A stretch of DNA of 64,000 bases, taken from the NCBI GenBank assembly GCA_016869975.1, contig VGCZ01000005.1:88510-152509 (forward strand). Direction: 5' to 3'. The notes beneath the pieces are model-generated. The model did not search any database. It had not been told where the DNA came from and worked only from the letters and a program-made list of their open reading frames with translations. Position 1 is the stretch's first letter. Every line of letters begins with the position of its first letter. The DNA is from Alphaproteobacteria bacterium. GTDB taxonomy: Bacteria > Pseudomonadota > Alphaproteobacteria > Reyranellales > Reyranellaceae. Of this stretch, positions 8,336 through 18,072 are shown one piece after another. A program made the translations under genes and the position numbers.

Positions 8336-9520
8336 TCAGCTCGGCGACAGCCGCGCGCGGTCGAAGTCCGAGAGCTGGTTCTCGCGGATGATGTTGCGCA
8401 CGTAGTTGATGTATTGCATGCCGAGTTCCGAGTAGCGCAACAGCTGGCCGATCAGCCTGAAGCCGTCGGGTTGCGCGCCCTGGGCGCGCTGCTGCGCCCG
8501 CTCGGCGCGGAACGAGGCGTAGGCGAAGTGGGTGTTGAGATTGAGGAAGTAGGCCTCCACCGAATCGGCGACGGTGGCGAAGGGTTGCGGCATCGCCGGG
8601 CCAGCCTTCCATGGGACATCGACGGCGTGGCGACCGCTGACCTGGATCTGCCCGAACAGCGAGTTGCCGACACGCGCGGCGTAGGAGGTGCCCCAGCCGC
8701 TCTCAACGCCGGCCTGGGCGATCGCCATCGACGGCGGCACGATGTCGACCCGCAACAGCATCTCCGCGAGGTTGCTGGGATCGGCGCCGTAGCGCTCGGC
8801 GAGATTGGCCAGCCACATCCGTTCGGCGACGCCGGGCTCCTTGCCGGCGGCGGCCATGTCGCGCAGGCGCAACAGCTCCTTGCGCTCAGCCAGGATGCGC
8901 TCGTTGACCTCGAGGATGATCGGCAGCAGCGCCTTGATGAACAGCCACTTGCGCTCGTTGCTGTCGCGCAGCGAGCCAAGATCGGCCGGCACGCGCTCGA
9001 TCTGCAGCGCCGGAATAGGCTGGCCGCGACGGGCATGGTCGAGCGAATAGTCGTGCGCCTGGAAGACGCGCGCCAGCTGCTCGGTGTTGGACACGCGCAT
9101 GGCGACGACGCGGCTGCGGCGCTGGCCGGTATAGGCGTGCGACAGCCAGCCGTGCATCGGCCGCGCCTCGACGACGGGTGCGTGCGGCGTGGCGACAATG
9201 CGCGCCAGCGCGGCGTCCACCGCCCGCGCGGCGCCGCGCGCCATGTCGTCGTAATCCTCGAGCACGGCGGCCAGCGCTTCGACGACGCCCGATGGCCGCG
9301 CGAGTTCGAGCGCGGACACTGGCGGCGGCGCGACGGGCTCGGGCAGCGCCGCCGCGAGCCGCACAAGCGCCTGGGCTGGACCGGACCGCTTGATGTCGTG
9401 GGAGGCCTCGTCGGTGGCCTTGGCCGGCACCAGCGCGAACGCGGCGACGGCGCAGGCGCCCAAGGCGCCGATCAACGAATATTGGCGTCCGACGTCGGAC
9501 ACGCGATGAATCATCATCAT
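8336..9520 (-). CDS. Bax-like glucosaminidase-domain protein
   Basis: 394-residue protein with an N-terminal hydrophobic segment (about 13-32) that looks like a signal anchor, a long helical linker, and a C-terminal glucosaminidase (PF01832, lysozyme-like) domain around MAIAQAGVESGWGTSYAARVGNSLFGQ, whose glutamate is the predicted catalytic residue. E. coli Bax has the same layout. It probably cleaves or remodels peptidoglycan in the periplasm. Downstream of nfuA on the same strand with a 102-base gap that contains a perfect palindrome. Enzymatic activity is inferred. Confidence 0.82.
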   Translation of the reverse strand: MMMIHRVSDVGRQYSLIGALGACAVAAFALVPAKATDEASHDIKRSGPAQALVRLAAALPEPVAPPPVSALELARPSGVVEALAAVLEDYDDMARGAARAVDAALARIVATPHAPVVEARPMHGWLSHAYTGQRRSRVVAMRVSNTEQLARVFQAHDYSLDHARRGQPIPALQIERVPADLGSLRDSNERKWLFIKALLPIILEVNERILAERKELLRLRDMAAAGKEPGVAERMWLANLAERYGADPSNLAEMLLRVDIVPPSMAIAQAGVESGWGTSYAARVGNSLFGQIQVSGRHAVDVPWKAGPAMPQPFATVADSVEAYFLNLNTHFAYASFRAERAQQRAQGAQPDGFRLIGQLLRYSELGMQYINYVRNIIRENQLSDFDRARLSPS

Positions 9521-9569
9521 GGCTGACCGCCTGGTATTGCCTTTATTGCGACGAACGAACGATCCCTTC

Positions 9570-9591
9570 GGCTTCCGGCATGCCGGAAGCC
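9570..9591. terminator. Perfect 22-bp palindrome after nfuA
   Basis: GGCTTCCG-GCATGC-CGGAAGCC, an 11+11 inverted repeat 32 bases downstream of the nfuA stop and 50 bases before the bax start on the same strand. It could be a terminator or an mRNA-stabilising hairpin; no T-run follows it. Confidence 0.4.
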
Positions 9592-9622
9592 GCCCAACGC
9601 TTCGTTGTCCGTTACGCTTGGA

Positions 9623-10180
9623 CTACGTGACCGAGCGGACCTCGACCACCTCGGGCACGTAGTGCCTGAGGAGATTCTCGATCCCCATCTTCAGGGTAGC
9701 GGTCGAGCTGGGACAGCCCGAACACGAGCCCTGCATGTGGAGGTAGACGACGCCGTCGTCGAAGCGGTCGAACACAATGTCGCCGCCATCCTGCGCCACG
9801 GCCGGACGGATGCGGGTGTCCAACAACTCCTTGATCTGCGTCACCACCTCGTCGTCGTCCGCCGCGTCGTCCCCTCCCGACGCCGCGCCGGCCTGTTCGT
9901 AGAGCATGGGCTCGCCCGAAGTGTAGTGCTCCATGATGCCGCCCAGGATGGCCGGCTTCATGATCTGCCAATCGACGTCGTCGCCGCGCGTGACGGTGAC
10001 GAAGTCGGATCCAAGGAACACCCGACGCACGCCTTCGACCTCAAACAGGCGCCGCGCCAGCGGCGAGCGCTTGGCGGCGTCGGAGTCGGCGAAGTCGGCG
10101 GTGCCGTTCGGCAGGACCACCCGACCCGGAAGAAACTTCAGGGTCGATGGATTGGGGGTCTGCTCGGTTTGGATGAACAT
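9623..10180 (-). CDS. nfuA: NfuA-type Fe-S scaffold protein
   Basis: 185-residue iron-sulfur carrier. The N-terminal Scaffold_NfuN domain starts with MFIQTEQTPNPSTLKFLPG, the signature of alphaproteobacterial/mitochondrial NFU1, and the C-terminal NifU domain has the cluster-binding CSGCPSS (C153, C156). An acidic linker (about 102-112) joins the two. ATG at 10180 chosen because the conserved N terminus begins there. It is downstream of usp across the AT-rich island, a frequent alphaproteobacterial neighbour order. Confidence 0.94.
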   Translation of the reverse strand: MFIQTEQTPNPSTLKFLPGRVVLPNGTADFADSDAAKRSPLARRLFEVEGVRRVFLGSDFVTVTRGDDVDWQIMKPAILGGIMEHYTSGEPMLYEQAGAASGGDDAADDDEVVTQIKELLDTRIRPAVAQDGGDIVFDRFDDGVVYLHMQGSCSGCPSSTATLKMGIENLLRHYVPEVVEVRSVT

Positions 10181-10326
10181 CGCCGGTCTTGTGTCTTTCG
10201 GATATCGCGGGAGGCCCCTCTCGGCCGTCGCGATCATCGCGAGTTAGTCAGCGGTCAGATTGGCTTCAAGATTATTTTTATGAGTAATCGGTCATATGTT
10301 ACGGAAAATATCTGTTTTGCACTGAG

Positions 10327-10335
10327 TTATCAACA
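10327..10335 (+). promoter_or_regulatory. DnaA box (TTATCAACA)
   Basis: Nine-base match to the DnaA consensus TTATCCACA with one substitution, on the plus strand, in the AT-rich island. It faces the perfect box at 10398 at a centre-to-centre distance of 71 bases. Confidence 0.55.
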
Positions 10336-10397
10336 GCCATTCGGCGCTCGTTTTTTATTGTGCTTTTTCAATGATTGTTCGAGTCAAGGATAAAAAC

Positions 10398-10406
10398 TGT
10401 GGATAA
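10398..10406 (-). promoter_or_regulatory. DnaA box (TTATCCACA, perfect)
   Basis: Plus-strand TGTGGATAA is the exact reverse complement of the high-affinity DnaA box. It is flanked by A-rich sequence (taaaaac) and lies 46 bases from the usp stop codon. Confidence 0.6.
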
Positions 10407-10451
10407 ATCCAACGACTTACCGCTTTGCACACAAACAATCTGCAGAAAGAC

Positions 10452-10943
10452 TTAGGAAATCGCGTCGATCTGCGCGTCGCTCAGGCCGCCGGGCACGATG
10501 GTCAGGGCGCAACGCAGGCCGCCGGCGTACTTGCCGGCGAGCGCGGAGACCAGCGGGCCGGGGCCCTCCGAGCCGGTGCCCGCGGCCAGCACCAGGACGG
10601 AGATCGTCGCGTCCTCGGCCAGCAGCTTCAGCAACTGCTCGCGCTGGCCGCCCTCGCGCAGATGCAGGATCGGCGGCCGGCCGAGCAGGCCGGCCACCTC
10701 GTCGCCGACAGCCGCCAGGCGCGCCTCGGCCTGCTGGCGGGTTTCCTCGCGCAACAGGTCGCCGATGGCCGCCCAGCTCTGCGGCTCGGGTGGGTCCATC
10801 ACGTTCAGCAGGGCGACCCGGCCGCCCACCCGCTTGGCGCGGCGGCAGGCGTAGCGCAGCGCGACGTGCAGCTCTGGCGTGTCGTCGACGACCACGAGGA
10901 AGACGCGTTCGCCCAGGGGCTCGGCGGCGCTGGTGTCGGACAT
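10452..10943 (-). CDS. Universal stress protein
   Basis: 163-residue single-domain UspA-fold protein. The N-terminal strand VFLVVVDDTPELHVALRYACRRAK and the C-terminal block ISVLVLAAGTG mark the family; the ATP-binding G-2x-G-9x-G(S/T) motif of ATP-binding members is only partly recognisable (AAGTGSEGPGPLVS), so nucleotide binding is uncertain. ATG at 10943 has AGAGGAAG seven bases upstream. The stop is the left border of the AT-rich island. Role: stress response, no substrate known. Confidence 0.88.
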   Translation of the reverse strand: MSDTSAAEPLGERVFLVVVDDTPELHVALRYACRRAKRVGGRVALLNVMDPPEPQSWAAIGDLLREETRQQAEARLAAVGDEVAGLLGRPPILHLREGGQREQLLKLLAEDATISVLVLAAGTGSEGPGPLVSALAGKYAGGLRCALTIVPGGLSDAQIDAIS

Positions 10944-10977
10944 GGTCACTTCCTCTCCGTGTCGGGCCCGCCGCCGG

Positions 10978-11733
10978 CTAGAGCCGCCGCGCCAAGGCCC
11001 CGGTCACCCAGCCTACGAGCAACGCCATGGCGATGGCGAAGCCGCCGTATAGCGGCGCCTCGTCGCGCGCCCACTCCGAGATCTCGGCGCTGAAGCCCGC
11101 CTTGCTGACGATCAGCGGCTTGGACACCGCCGTCACCGGCTGGCCGTCGCGCAGCACATAGGCGGTGATCTCGTAGTCGCCGACCGGCAGGCGCGAAGGG
11201 AATTGCAGTTCGGCGCGGAACAGCCGGCCGGCCAGCACGGTGATCGGCGCGACGCCCTCGGGATAGAGCCCGTCGCGCCTCTTGGCCTCGATCAGGCCCT
11301 GGACGAAGGACTTGAGCTCCTCGGACGAGCGTCGCCCGGCGCCCCTGGCCTGGATCGCCGCCAGACGTTCGGCCAGGGTGAGCGCCACGCCGGGTACCCC
11401 GTCGGCGGGCAGGATCTGCGCCAAGGGCTTGGTAGCGGCCACGGCGTAGTAGACCGGCACGTCGTCAAAGGTCTGCCGCGCGCCGGTGACCCACAGGCCC
11501 AGCACGCGCTCCTTGCGCAACACGGTCTGGCGCGAGGGGGCGCCGCTGACGGTCACGATCACGTCGGCCGGCGCGTCGAGCGCGCCATAGACCAGGATGT
11601 CGGTGCCGGCGAAGGCCGAGGTGATCGACACCCTGGGCCGCGACAGGTCGAACAGCAGGGTCTGGGCACCGGCCGGCAGGGCGGCGGCGAGCAGGACGAT
11701 GCCGGCGAGCAGCGGGGCGAGGCGGCGGATCAT
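10978..11733 (-). CDS. TIGR02186 family membrane-anchored protein
   Basis: 251 residues with a cleavable-looking signal peptide (MIRRLAPLLAGIVLLAAALPAGAQ), a periplasmic body of about 200 residues rich in beta-strand patterns, and one C-terminal transmembrane helix (about 228-248) ending in RRL. This is the architecture of the TIGR02186 family, which is almost always paired with a TauE/SafE permease in alphaproteobacteria. The start ATG overlaps the tauE stop (ATGA). Probably an accessory subunit of that transporter; no substrate is known. Confidence 0.85.
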   Translation of the reverse strand: MIRRLAPLLAGIVLLAAALPAGAQTLLFDLSRPRVSITSAFAGTDILVYGALDAPADVIVTVSGAPSRQTVLRKERVLGLWVTGARQTFDDVPVYYAVAATKPLAQILPADGVPGVALTLAERLAAIQARGAGRRSSEELKSFVQGLIEAKRRDGLYPEGVAPITVLAGRLFRAELQFPSRLPVGDYEITAYVLRDGQPVTAVSKPLIVSKAGFSAEISEWARDEAPLYGGFAIAMALLVGWVTGALARRL

Positions 11734-12653
11734 GACCCGCGCCCCGGCTCGCCCAGGCTGTAGATGGCGCTGGGCCGAGCGAAGAGCTCGAACAGCAGTT
11801 CCGCCGCCATGGCCAGGATCAGGAGCGCCAGCATGCCGCGCAGCTGGAAGCTCGGCAGCTTGGCCGCCACCCGCCCCCCGATCGGCGCGCCGATCGCGCC
11901 GCCGATGATCAGCAGCAAAGCGAGTACGAAGTCGACGGTCTGGTTCTGCGTCGCCTGCAGGAAGGTGACGTTGATGGCGACGAAGACGATCTGGAACAAC
12001 GAGGTACCGATCACCATCAGGGTTGGCATGCCCAGGATGTAGATCATTGCCGGCACCAGGATAAAGCCGCCGCCGATGCCCAGGATCGCCGACAGAATGC
12101 CGATGACGAAGCCCAGCCCCAGCGGCAGCAGCGCGCTGATATAGAGCCTGGACTTGTAGAACCGGATCTTCAGCGGCAGGCGGTGCACGAGATAGTGCTG
12201 GTGCAGCTTGCGTCGGGGCGCCTCGGGATTGCGCCGCCGCCGCCAGGTGCGCACGCTCTCGACCAGCATCAGCACGCCGATGCTGGTCAGCAGCAGCACG
12301 TAGCCGATGGCGATGGTCAGGTCGATCTGGCCGATGCGCTTGAGGATGCCGAAGATCCAGATGCCGGCGGTCGAGCCGAACAGGCCGCCCAGCAGCATGA
12401 TCAGGCCCATGCGCACGTCGACGTTGCCGCGCTGCCATTGGGTCAGCAGGCCCGAGACCGAGGTGGCGATCACCTGGTTGGCCTGGGTCGCCACCGCCAC
12501 GGCCGGCGGCACGCCGACGAAGATCAGGAGCGGGGTCAGCAGAAAGCCGCCGCCGACGCCGAACATGCCTGCGAGCACGCCCGCCACCGCGCCCAGCGCC
12601 AGCAGCAGCGGCCAGGTCAACGAGAGCTCGGCGATAGGGAGGTAGACTTCCAC
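11730..12653 (-). CDS. TauE/SafE family sulfite/organosulfur exporter permease
   Basis: 307-residue polytopic protein with eight or so hydrophobic helices and the duplicated family motif: GVGGGFLLTPLLIFVG in the first half and GIGGGFILVPAMIYILG in the second. TauE/SafE members export sulfite, sulfoacetate or related anions. It overlaps and is followed by the TIGR02186 gene, a known association. Substrate cannot be read from sequence; usp downstream and the tusA gene elsewhere are not enough to claim a sulfur pathway. Confidence 0.88.
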   Translation of the reverse strand: MEVYLPIAELSLTWPLLLALGAVAGVLAGMFGVGGGFLLTPLLIFVGVPPAVAVATQANQVIATSVSGLLTQWQRGNVDVRMGLIMLLGGLFGSTAGIWIFGILKRIGQIDLTIAIGYVLLLTSIGVLMLVESVRTWRRRRNPEAPRRKLHQHYLVHRLPLKIRFYKSRLYISALLPLGLGFVIGILSAILGIGGGFILVPAMIYILGMPTLMVIGTSLFQIVFVAINVTFLQATQNQTVDFVLALLLIIGGAIGAPIGGRVAAKLPSFQLRGMLALLILAMAAELLFELFARPSAIYSLGEPGRGS

Positions 12654-12810
12654 GACGACGCTTCCAGGGCGCGCCGGTCCATCTGCGGCGACACCGATTC
12701 CCTTGTGCGCGCTTCGACGCGCCGATGCAATGGAAGCCTTTCAAGAAGGCGTGACCACCGACCGCGATGCCGCCGCAATCCGGTGGTTGGCTATACGCGG
12801 GGAGGACTTC

Positions 12811-13344
12811 ATGACCTTGTCACTCGTTTCGCGCCGTACCCTGCTCGTGGCTGCCGCCGCGCTGCCGTTCGCGCCCCCGGCCTTGGCACAATCCGGCTTT
12901 CCGTCGACCGAGGCCGGCGCCCGCGCTGTGGCGGCGCAGTTCCTCGCCACGTCGGGGGTCGATCAAGCCGCGGCGATGAAGAGGCTACGGCCGACCCAGG
13001 CCGATTATCTCGCCGTCTACAAGGAGCCGGTGGCCGGCGCGCTGGAGGCCGAGAACGACCGCCATTGGGAGAAGGGCGAGACCCTGCGGGTCGGCGCCCA
13101 GCGCACCGAAATCCTGATGATCGTCGTGCCGACCGACGACCTGATCGACGGCAAGCCCGTGCTGTCGGAGTTCCCCGGCGGCTACCGGCGCGTGCTGCCT
13201 TACCTCAAGCGCGGCATCCCGATCGCGCGCTTCAGGTATGTCGAGCCGGGCAAGACCACGGGGCTGGCGGTCGACGGCCTGGTCCACGTCAACGGCCGCT
13301 GGGTCTTGATGCCCAAGCCGTGGACGGTGGTGAAGGCGGAGTAG
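12811..13344 (+). CDS. Tat-type exported protein of unknown function
   Basis: 177 residues. The N terminus SRRTLLVAAAALPFAPPALAQ has a twin arginine, a hydrophobic core and an AxA-type cleavage site near residue 26, so export by Tat or Sec is expected. The mature part of about 150 residues has no motif I recognise; it carries a block GKPVLSEFPGGYRRVLPYLKRG and ends in WVLMPKPWTVVKAE. A good ribosome binding site (ggggagga) precedes the ATG. It is transcribed divergently from tauE and convergent with the DUF3237 gene six bases away. Confidence 0.78.
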   Translation: MTLSLVSRRTLLVAAAALPFAPPALAQSGFPSTEAGARAVAAQFLATSGVDQAAAMKRLRPTQADYLAVYKEPVAGALEAENDRHWEKGETLRVGAQRTEILMIVVPTDDLIDGKPVLSEFPGGYRRVLPYLKRGIPIARFRYVEPGKTTGLAVDGLVHVNGRWVLMPKPWTVVKAE

Positions 13345-13350
13345 CGGGCG

Positions 13351-13833
13351 CTACAGCACCTCGTGGAAGCCGATCGCCACGCCGGTCGGCGCACGGGTGG
13401 CGACGCCGATGAACACCGCGTCCTGCATCCAGGTCAGCGCCGGATCGGCGGTCTCGAAGCGCGGGCTGGTGCGAAAGTAGTAGCTGGCGGGTGCCACGAC
13501 CTCGCCGCGCCCCAGCGCCGCGAGGATCTCGGGCGAGGCCACCCGCACGCCGTCGTTGCGCACATAGACCAGCCCACCCGAGGCGGCCCTGATCGTGTAG
13601 CGCGCCTCGACCTGAATCGCGCCGTCCGGCCGCACGACCTGCCAGTCCGCGCCGCCCGGCAGGATCTCGCCGCTGAGCCGCGGCCCGGACACCTCGCCGC
13701 CGAGGATATCGATCACCCGGCGATGGCCGACCGAGGTGACGCCGAGGTCGATCATGGGCGCCACCTTGACCTTCACCATGAAGGCGAAGCGCAGGCGGGG
13801 GGAGGTGGAGAGGAAGGTGTCGAGGTCGGTCAT
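13351..13833 (-). CDS. DUF3237 (UPF0311) family protein
   Basis: 160-residue beta-rich protein: the blocks FMVKVKVAPMIDLGVTSVGHRRVIDILGG and GGLVYVRNDGVR match the UPF0311/DUF3237 family, cytosolic barrel proteins of unknown function often found near aromatic or ester catabolism genes. It is the last gene after the IlvD-like and OmpA-lipoprotein genes on the same strand, with only nine bases between. The family call is firm; no function is claimed. Confidence 0.85.
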   Translation of the reverse strand: MTDLDTFLSTSPRLRFAFMVKVKVAPMIDLGVTSVGHRRVIDILGGEVSGPRLSGEILPGGADWQVVRPDGAIQVEARYTIRAASGGLVYVRNDGVRVASPEILAALGRGEVVAPASYYFRTSPRFETADPALTWMQDAVFIGVATRAPTGVAIGFHEVL

Positions 13834-13842
13834 GTGATGTCG

Positions 13843-14354
13843 TTAACGTCGGTCTGTCGTTGAAGGCGCCCGACGGAACCCTTCCGGGCAATCGCGATAA
13901 CCCACTATCGACTCTTCGGTCGGAATCCACACCGTAATCTCGACACGACGATTGTCAGGGGCATGTGGGTTGCCCGGGATCAGCAGTCTCGAGGCGCCGT
14001 GGGCGACTATGGAGATGCGAGTTTCCGAAATACCCGCTGCCACCAAGGCCTTTCGTACGGCCTCCGCGCGACGCCGAGATAGATCGGCATTGACGTTTCC
14101 GCCGCCCGTGGAGTCGGTGTGCCCTTCGAGGGCAATGGTAGTCGCGTCTGGCCTGGTTGCGTACTTCAGCGCTGAGCGAATCGTTTCGTGCGCCGTCTCG
14201 GACAGCGTGGAAGACCCCGCGTCAAAGAAGACCATGAACCCTGGGCGCGGGTCCCCAAAGTGTTCGAGCAGCCCCGGCGAGCAGTCGGCCATCGGATCGC
14301 AGCCGGCCAGCACGGTAGCGGCGGCGACAAACAGGGCGGCGCGCCGAACATCCA

Positions 14355-14355
<1 letters not shown>
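13843..14355 (-). CDS. OmpA-domain lipoprotein
   Basis: 170 residues: a lipoprotein signal peptide with lipobox VLAGC (cysteine at about residue 19), a short linker, then a peptidoglycan-binding OmpA-C domain recognisable by LEGHTDSTGGGNVNADLSRRRAEAVRKAL and the final NRRVEITVW. The start ATG overlaps the last base of the upstream ilvD-like stop (TGATG). Local GC is lower (about 58% over 13921-13980) than in its neighbours. It should tether to peptidoglycan on the periplasmic face of the outer membrane. Its coupling to a dehydratase gene is unexpected. Confidence 0.85.
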
Positions 14356-16103
<1,748 letters not shown>

Positions 16104-16166
16104 GGCGCGGTTGATGTCGCGGGCCTATCGTAGGCTGTGACTCGGTCGCGATGGAAGGACACTCCC

Positions 16167-16742
16167 GTGCGCATCGTCTGCAGCGAGCTGACGCCTGAGC
16201 TTTGGTCCGATCTCGAGACGCTCTTCGGCCCGCGCGGTGCCGTCGGTGGCTGCTGGTGCATGTTCTGGCGCCAGAAGAAGGGCGAGAAGTGGGACGCGGT
16301 GAAAGGTGACGAGAACCGCCGCCGCTTCGAGGGCCTGGTCTGCGGCGGCCACGCGCATGGCGCGCTGGCCTATGCCGAGGGCGAGCCGGTGGGCTGGGTG
16401 TCGTTCGACAAGCGCCCCGATTTCGACAAGCTGGACCGCGCGCCGAGCTTCAAATGCGCCGACGCATCGGAGGTCTGGTCGATCCCCTGCTTCTTCATCA
16501 GGTCGGGTTTCCGAGGCAAGGGCGTGGCCTCGGCGCTATTGGGCTTCGCTATCGCCTGCCTGAAGAAGCGCGGCGCCACGATCATCGAGGGCTATCCCGT
16601 GAAGCCGGCGAAAGACGGCGCGCCGTCGCCAGCGGCCTTCGCCTGGACCGGCACGCGTCGCCTGTTCGCCGCACACGGCTTCAGGATCGTCGGCAACCGC
16701 GACGGCGGCAAGCAGCGGGTGCGGTTGACGGTTGGCAAATGA
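16167..16742 (+). CDS. GNAT family N-acetyltransferase
   Basis: 191-residue acetyltransferase with the acetyl-CoA loop block FFIRSGFRGKGVASALLGFAIACLKKRGA and a cysteine-rich N-terminal patch GGCWCMFWRQKKGEKW typical of a GNAT subgroup found widely in soil bacteria. The GTG at 16167 is preferred because GGAAGGA lies seven bases upstream; an ATG at 16137 would add ten residues. Substrate unknown. Convergent with the DUF2333 gene across a hairpin. Confidence 0.8.
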   Translation: MRIVCSELTPELWSDLETLFGPRGAVGGCWCMFWRQKKGEKWDAVKGDENRRRFEGLVCGGHAHGALAYAEGEPVGWVSFDKRPDFDKLDRAPSFKCADASEVWSIPCFFIRSGFRGKGVASALLGFAIACLKKRGATIIEGYPVKPAKDGAPSPAAFAWTGTRRLFAAHGFRIVGNRDGGKQRVRLTVGK

Positions 16743-16756
16743 CGTCGTGACCTCGT

Positions 16757-16784
16757 TCCCTCTCCCCGCAAGCGGCGAGAGGGA
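16757..16784. repeat. Palindromic hairpin repeat (CCCTCTCCCCGC family)
   Basis: CCCTCTCCCCGC / GCGGCGAGAGGG with a two-base spacer and one mismatch, between the convergent GNAT and DUF2333 genes. It belongs to the same family as the hairpins at 17980-18012, 21113-21142 and 22364-22395. A terminator role is possible, without a T-run. Confidence 0.6.
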
Positions 16785-16792
16785 GGAGCGCT

Positions 16793-17815
16793 CTACTTCT
16801 GCAGTATGTCGACGATCTCGCGCAGCTGGGTGCGGGCGCGCATGACGTAGAAGCCTTGTGACGCCAGGTGGCTCGGCAGCAAGGTCGAATCGGGTCGGCC
16901 GTTGATCACGACCGGCGGCTGCAGGTAGGCGGCGGTGCGGAAGGAGTCGAGCATCTGCGCCCAGGCCGTGGTGAGCTGCCGGTCCGCGATCACCTGCTTG
17001 AAGTCCTCGCCTAGCTCGCGCAGCAGGATGAAGGTGCCGTAGAGCCGGCCCTTCACCGAATAGAAGATGTCGTCGCACCGCATGTCGAACAGGTCGCCAC
17101 CGCGTTCCAGGATATGCTGGTCGATGCGCGCCGATTCCGAGCCGAGGTCGTTGGCGAAGCGTTCGAGCAGGGATTGCAGATTGTCGGCGCGGCGATCGTA
17201 GGTCGCCTGCCCGGCGCCGAGCCGTTTGTTGTAGGCGATCAGCGCGCGATAACCGGCGCGGTATTGCTGTGCCGAGGTCGCCGAGGGCCAGATCGAGATC
17301 TGCGGATCCCACACCCAGCGATCGCCGCGGAACTGGAACTGGCCGGCGGCCTCCTGCAGGTCGCGGTCGATCTGGCTGGAGCCGCGGGTGCGGCCGAGCT
17401 GATCCTTCAGCTCGGTGGTGAAGCGCGCTACCGAGGCCATGATGCCCATCTGAAAGTTGGGCATGTTGTCGAGCGGCCAGGCCGGCAGGAAGAATGGATC
17501 ACTCGCCACCCAGCGATGCTGGTCGACCTCGCGCGTCACCAACGCCGCCGCCGCCGCCACCGCGCGGCTTTCGCCGGGCGGCACGTTCTGCGGCCGGAAC
17601 TCCACGTTGTCGTCGATGGTGTGCACGACCAGCATGCCGATCGTGTAGTAGAGCAGCGGCACGACAGGGATCAGCAGCCACCAGCGCCAGCGCCCCTTGG
17701 GCATGGCGGCGGCGAGGCCGGCGCCGCCCAGGCGCGGTCGCCAGGCCAGCACACGACGCCACAGGGGTTGGGCTACGACGGCCGCCGCGGGGCGGGGTTC
17801 CGGATCGAACGACAT
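16793..17815 (-). CDS. DUF2333 family membrane protein
   Basis: 340 residues. One transmembrane helix at about 43-64 (WLLIPVVPLLYYTIGMLVVHTI) follows a cytoplasmic N terminus; the large remainder is periplasmic and contains the conserved WPLDNMPNFQMGIMASVARFTTEL and ERGGDLFDMRCDDIFYSVKGRLYG blocks of DUF2333. Function of the family is unknown. It is a single gene; its upstream gap contains an 84-bp palindromic element. Confidence 0.85.
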   Translation of the reverse strand: MSFDPEPRPAAAVVAQPLWRRVLAWRPRLGGAGLAAAMPKGRWRWWLLIPVVPLLYYTIGMLVVHTIDDNVEFRPQNVPPGESRAVAAAAALVTREVDQHRWVASDPFFLPAWPLDNMPNFQMGIMASVARFTTELKDQLGRTRGSSQIDRDLQEAAGQFQFRGDRWVWDPQISIWPSATSAQQYRAGYRALIAYNKRLGAGQATYDRRADNLQSLLERFANDLGSESARIDQHILERGGDLFDMRCDDIFYSVKGRLYGTFILLRELGEDFKQVIADRQLTTAWAQMLDSFRTAAYLQPPVVINGRPDSTLLPSHLASQGFYVMRARTQLREIVDILQK

Positions 17816-18072
17816 GGGCGCGGGCTGTCTCGCGGTCCTTCTCGGGGGCGCCGTGGCGGGAACGCCACTGTAGCACGCCGGCCATGATCATATGGAGACG
17901 CTTTGCCGTTGCGCCAGTGCGGCGAAGATCGCCATCATCCGTGCGACGTCAGGGCTATCGCATATGGCTTTGCACAGCCTTCCTTCTCCCCGCGCAGGCG
18001 AGGAGAAGGGAAGAACGCCATATGCGTTAGCTCTGGTACCGACCTGGTTCAACGACGAAGAGGACCCGCGCG
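17816..18072. other. Intergenic region (257 bases) with palindromic element
   Basis: Divergent gap between the DUF2333 gene and the first esterase. The only structure I see is the 84-bp element at 17951-18034; no clear -10/-35 pair, riboswitch or small gene could be supported. Confidence 0.5.
17951..18034. repeat. 84-bp nested palindromic element, copy 1
   Basis: Outer arms agggctatcgcatatggc (17951-17968) and gccatatgcgttagctct (18017-18034) are inverted complements with three mismatches; inside them is a hairpin TTCCTTCTCC... / ...GGAGAAGGGAA (17980-18012). Same length and same arm sequence (agggctatcgc) as the element at 22335-22418. No flanking target-site duplication is obvious. A non-autonomous palindromic repeat is the best description. 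Confidence 0.65.

Larger units (their letters stand above)
10261..10440. other. AT-rich island with opposed DnaA boxes (candidate origin-like or DnaA-regulated region)
   Basis: By count 66 of 180 bases are G or C (about 37%), against about two-thirds elsewhere. It holds TTATCAACA at 10327-10335 (one mismatch from the DnaA consensus), the perfect DnaA box TGTGGATAA (TTATCCACA on minus) at 10398-10406, and T/A-rich runs at 10271-10280 (attattttta), 10351-10360 and 10363-10369. One GANTC site is at 10381. It lies in the 271-base gap between usp and nfuA, both minus strand, so it also contains the nfuA promoter. Origin activity is not shown; a DnaA-controlled promoter is the simpler alternative. 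Confidence 0.45.

Noticed and set aside
10424..10432. TTTGCACAC as a third DnaA box
   Set aside because: Only 5-6 of 9 positions match the consensus at any alignment, so it is not counted.
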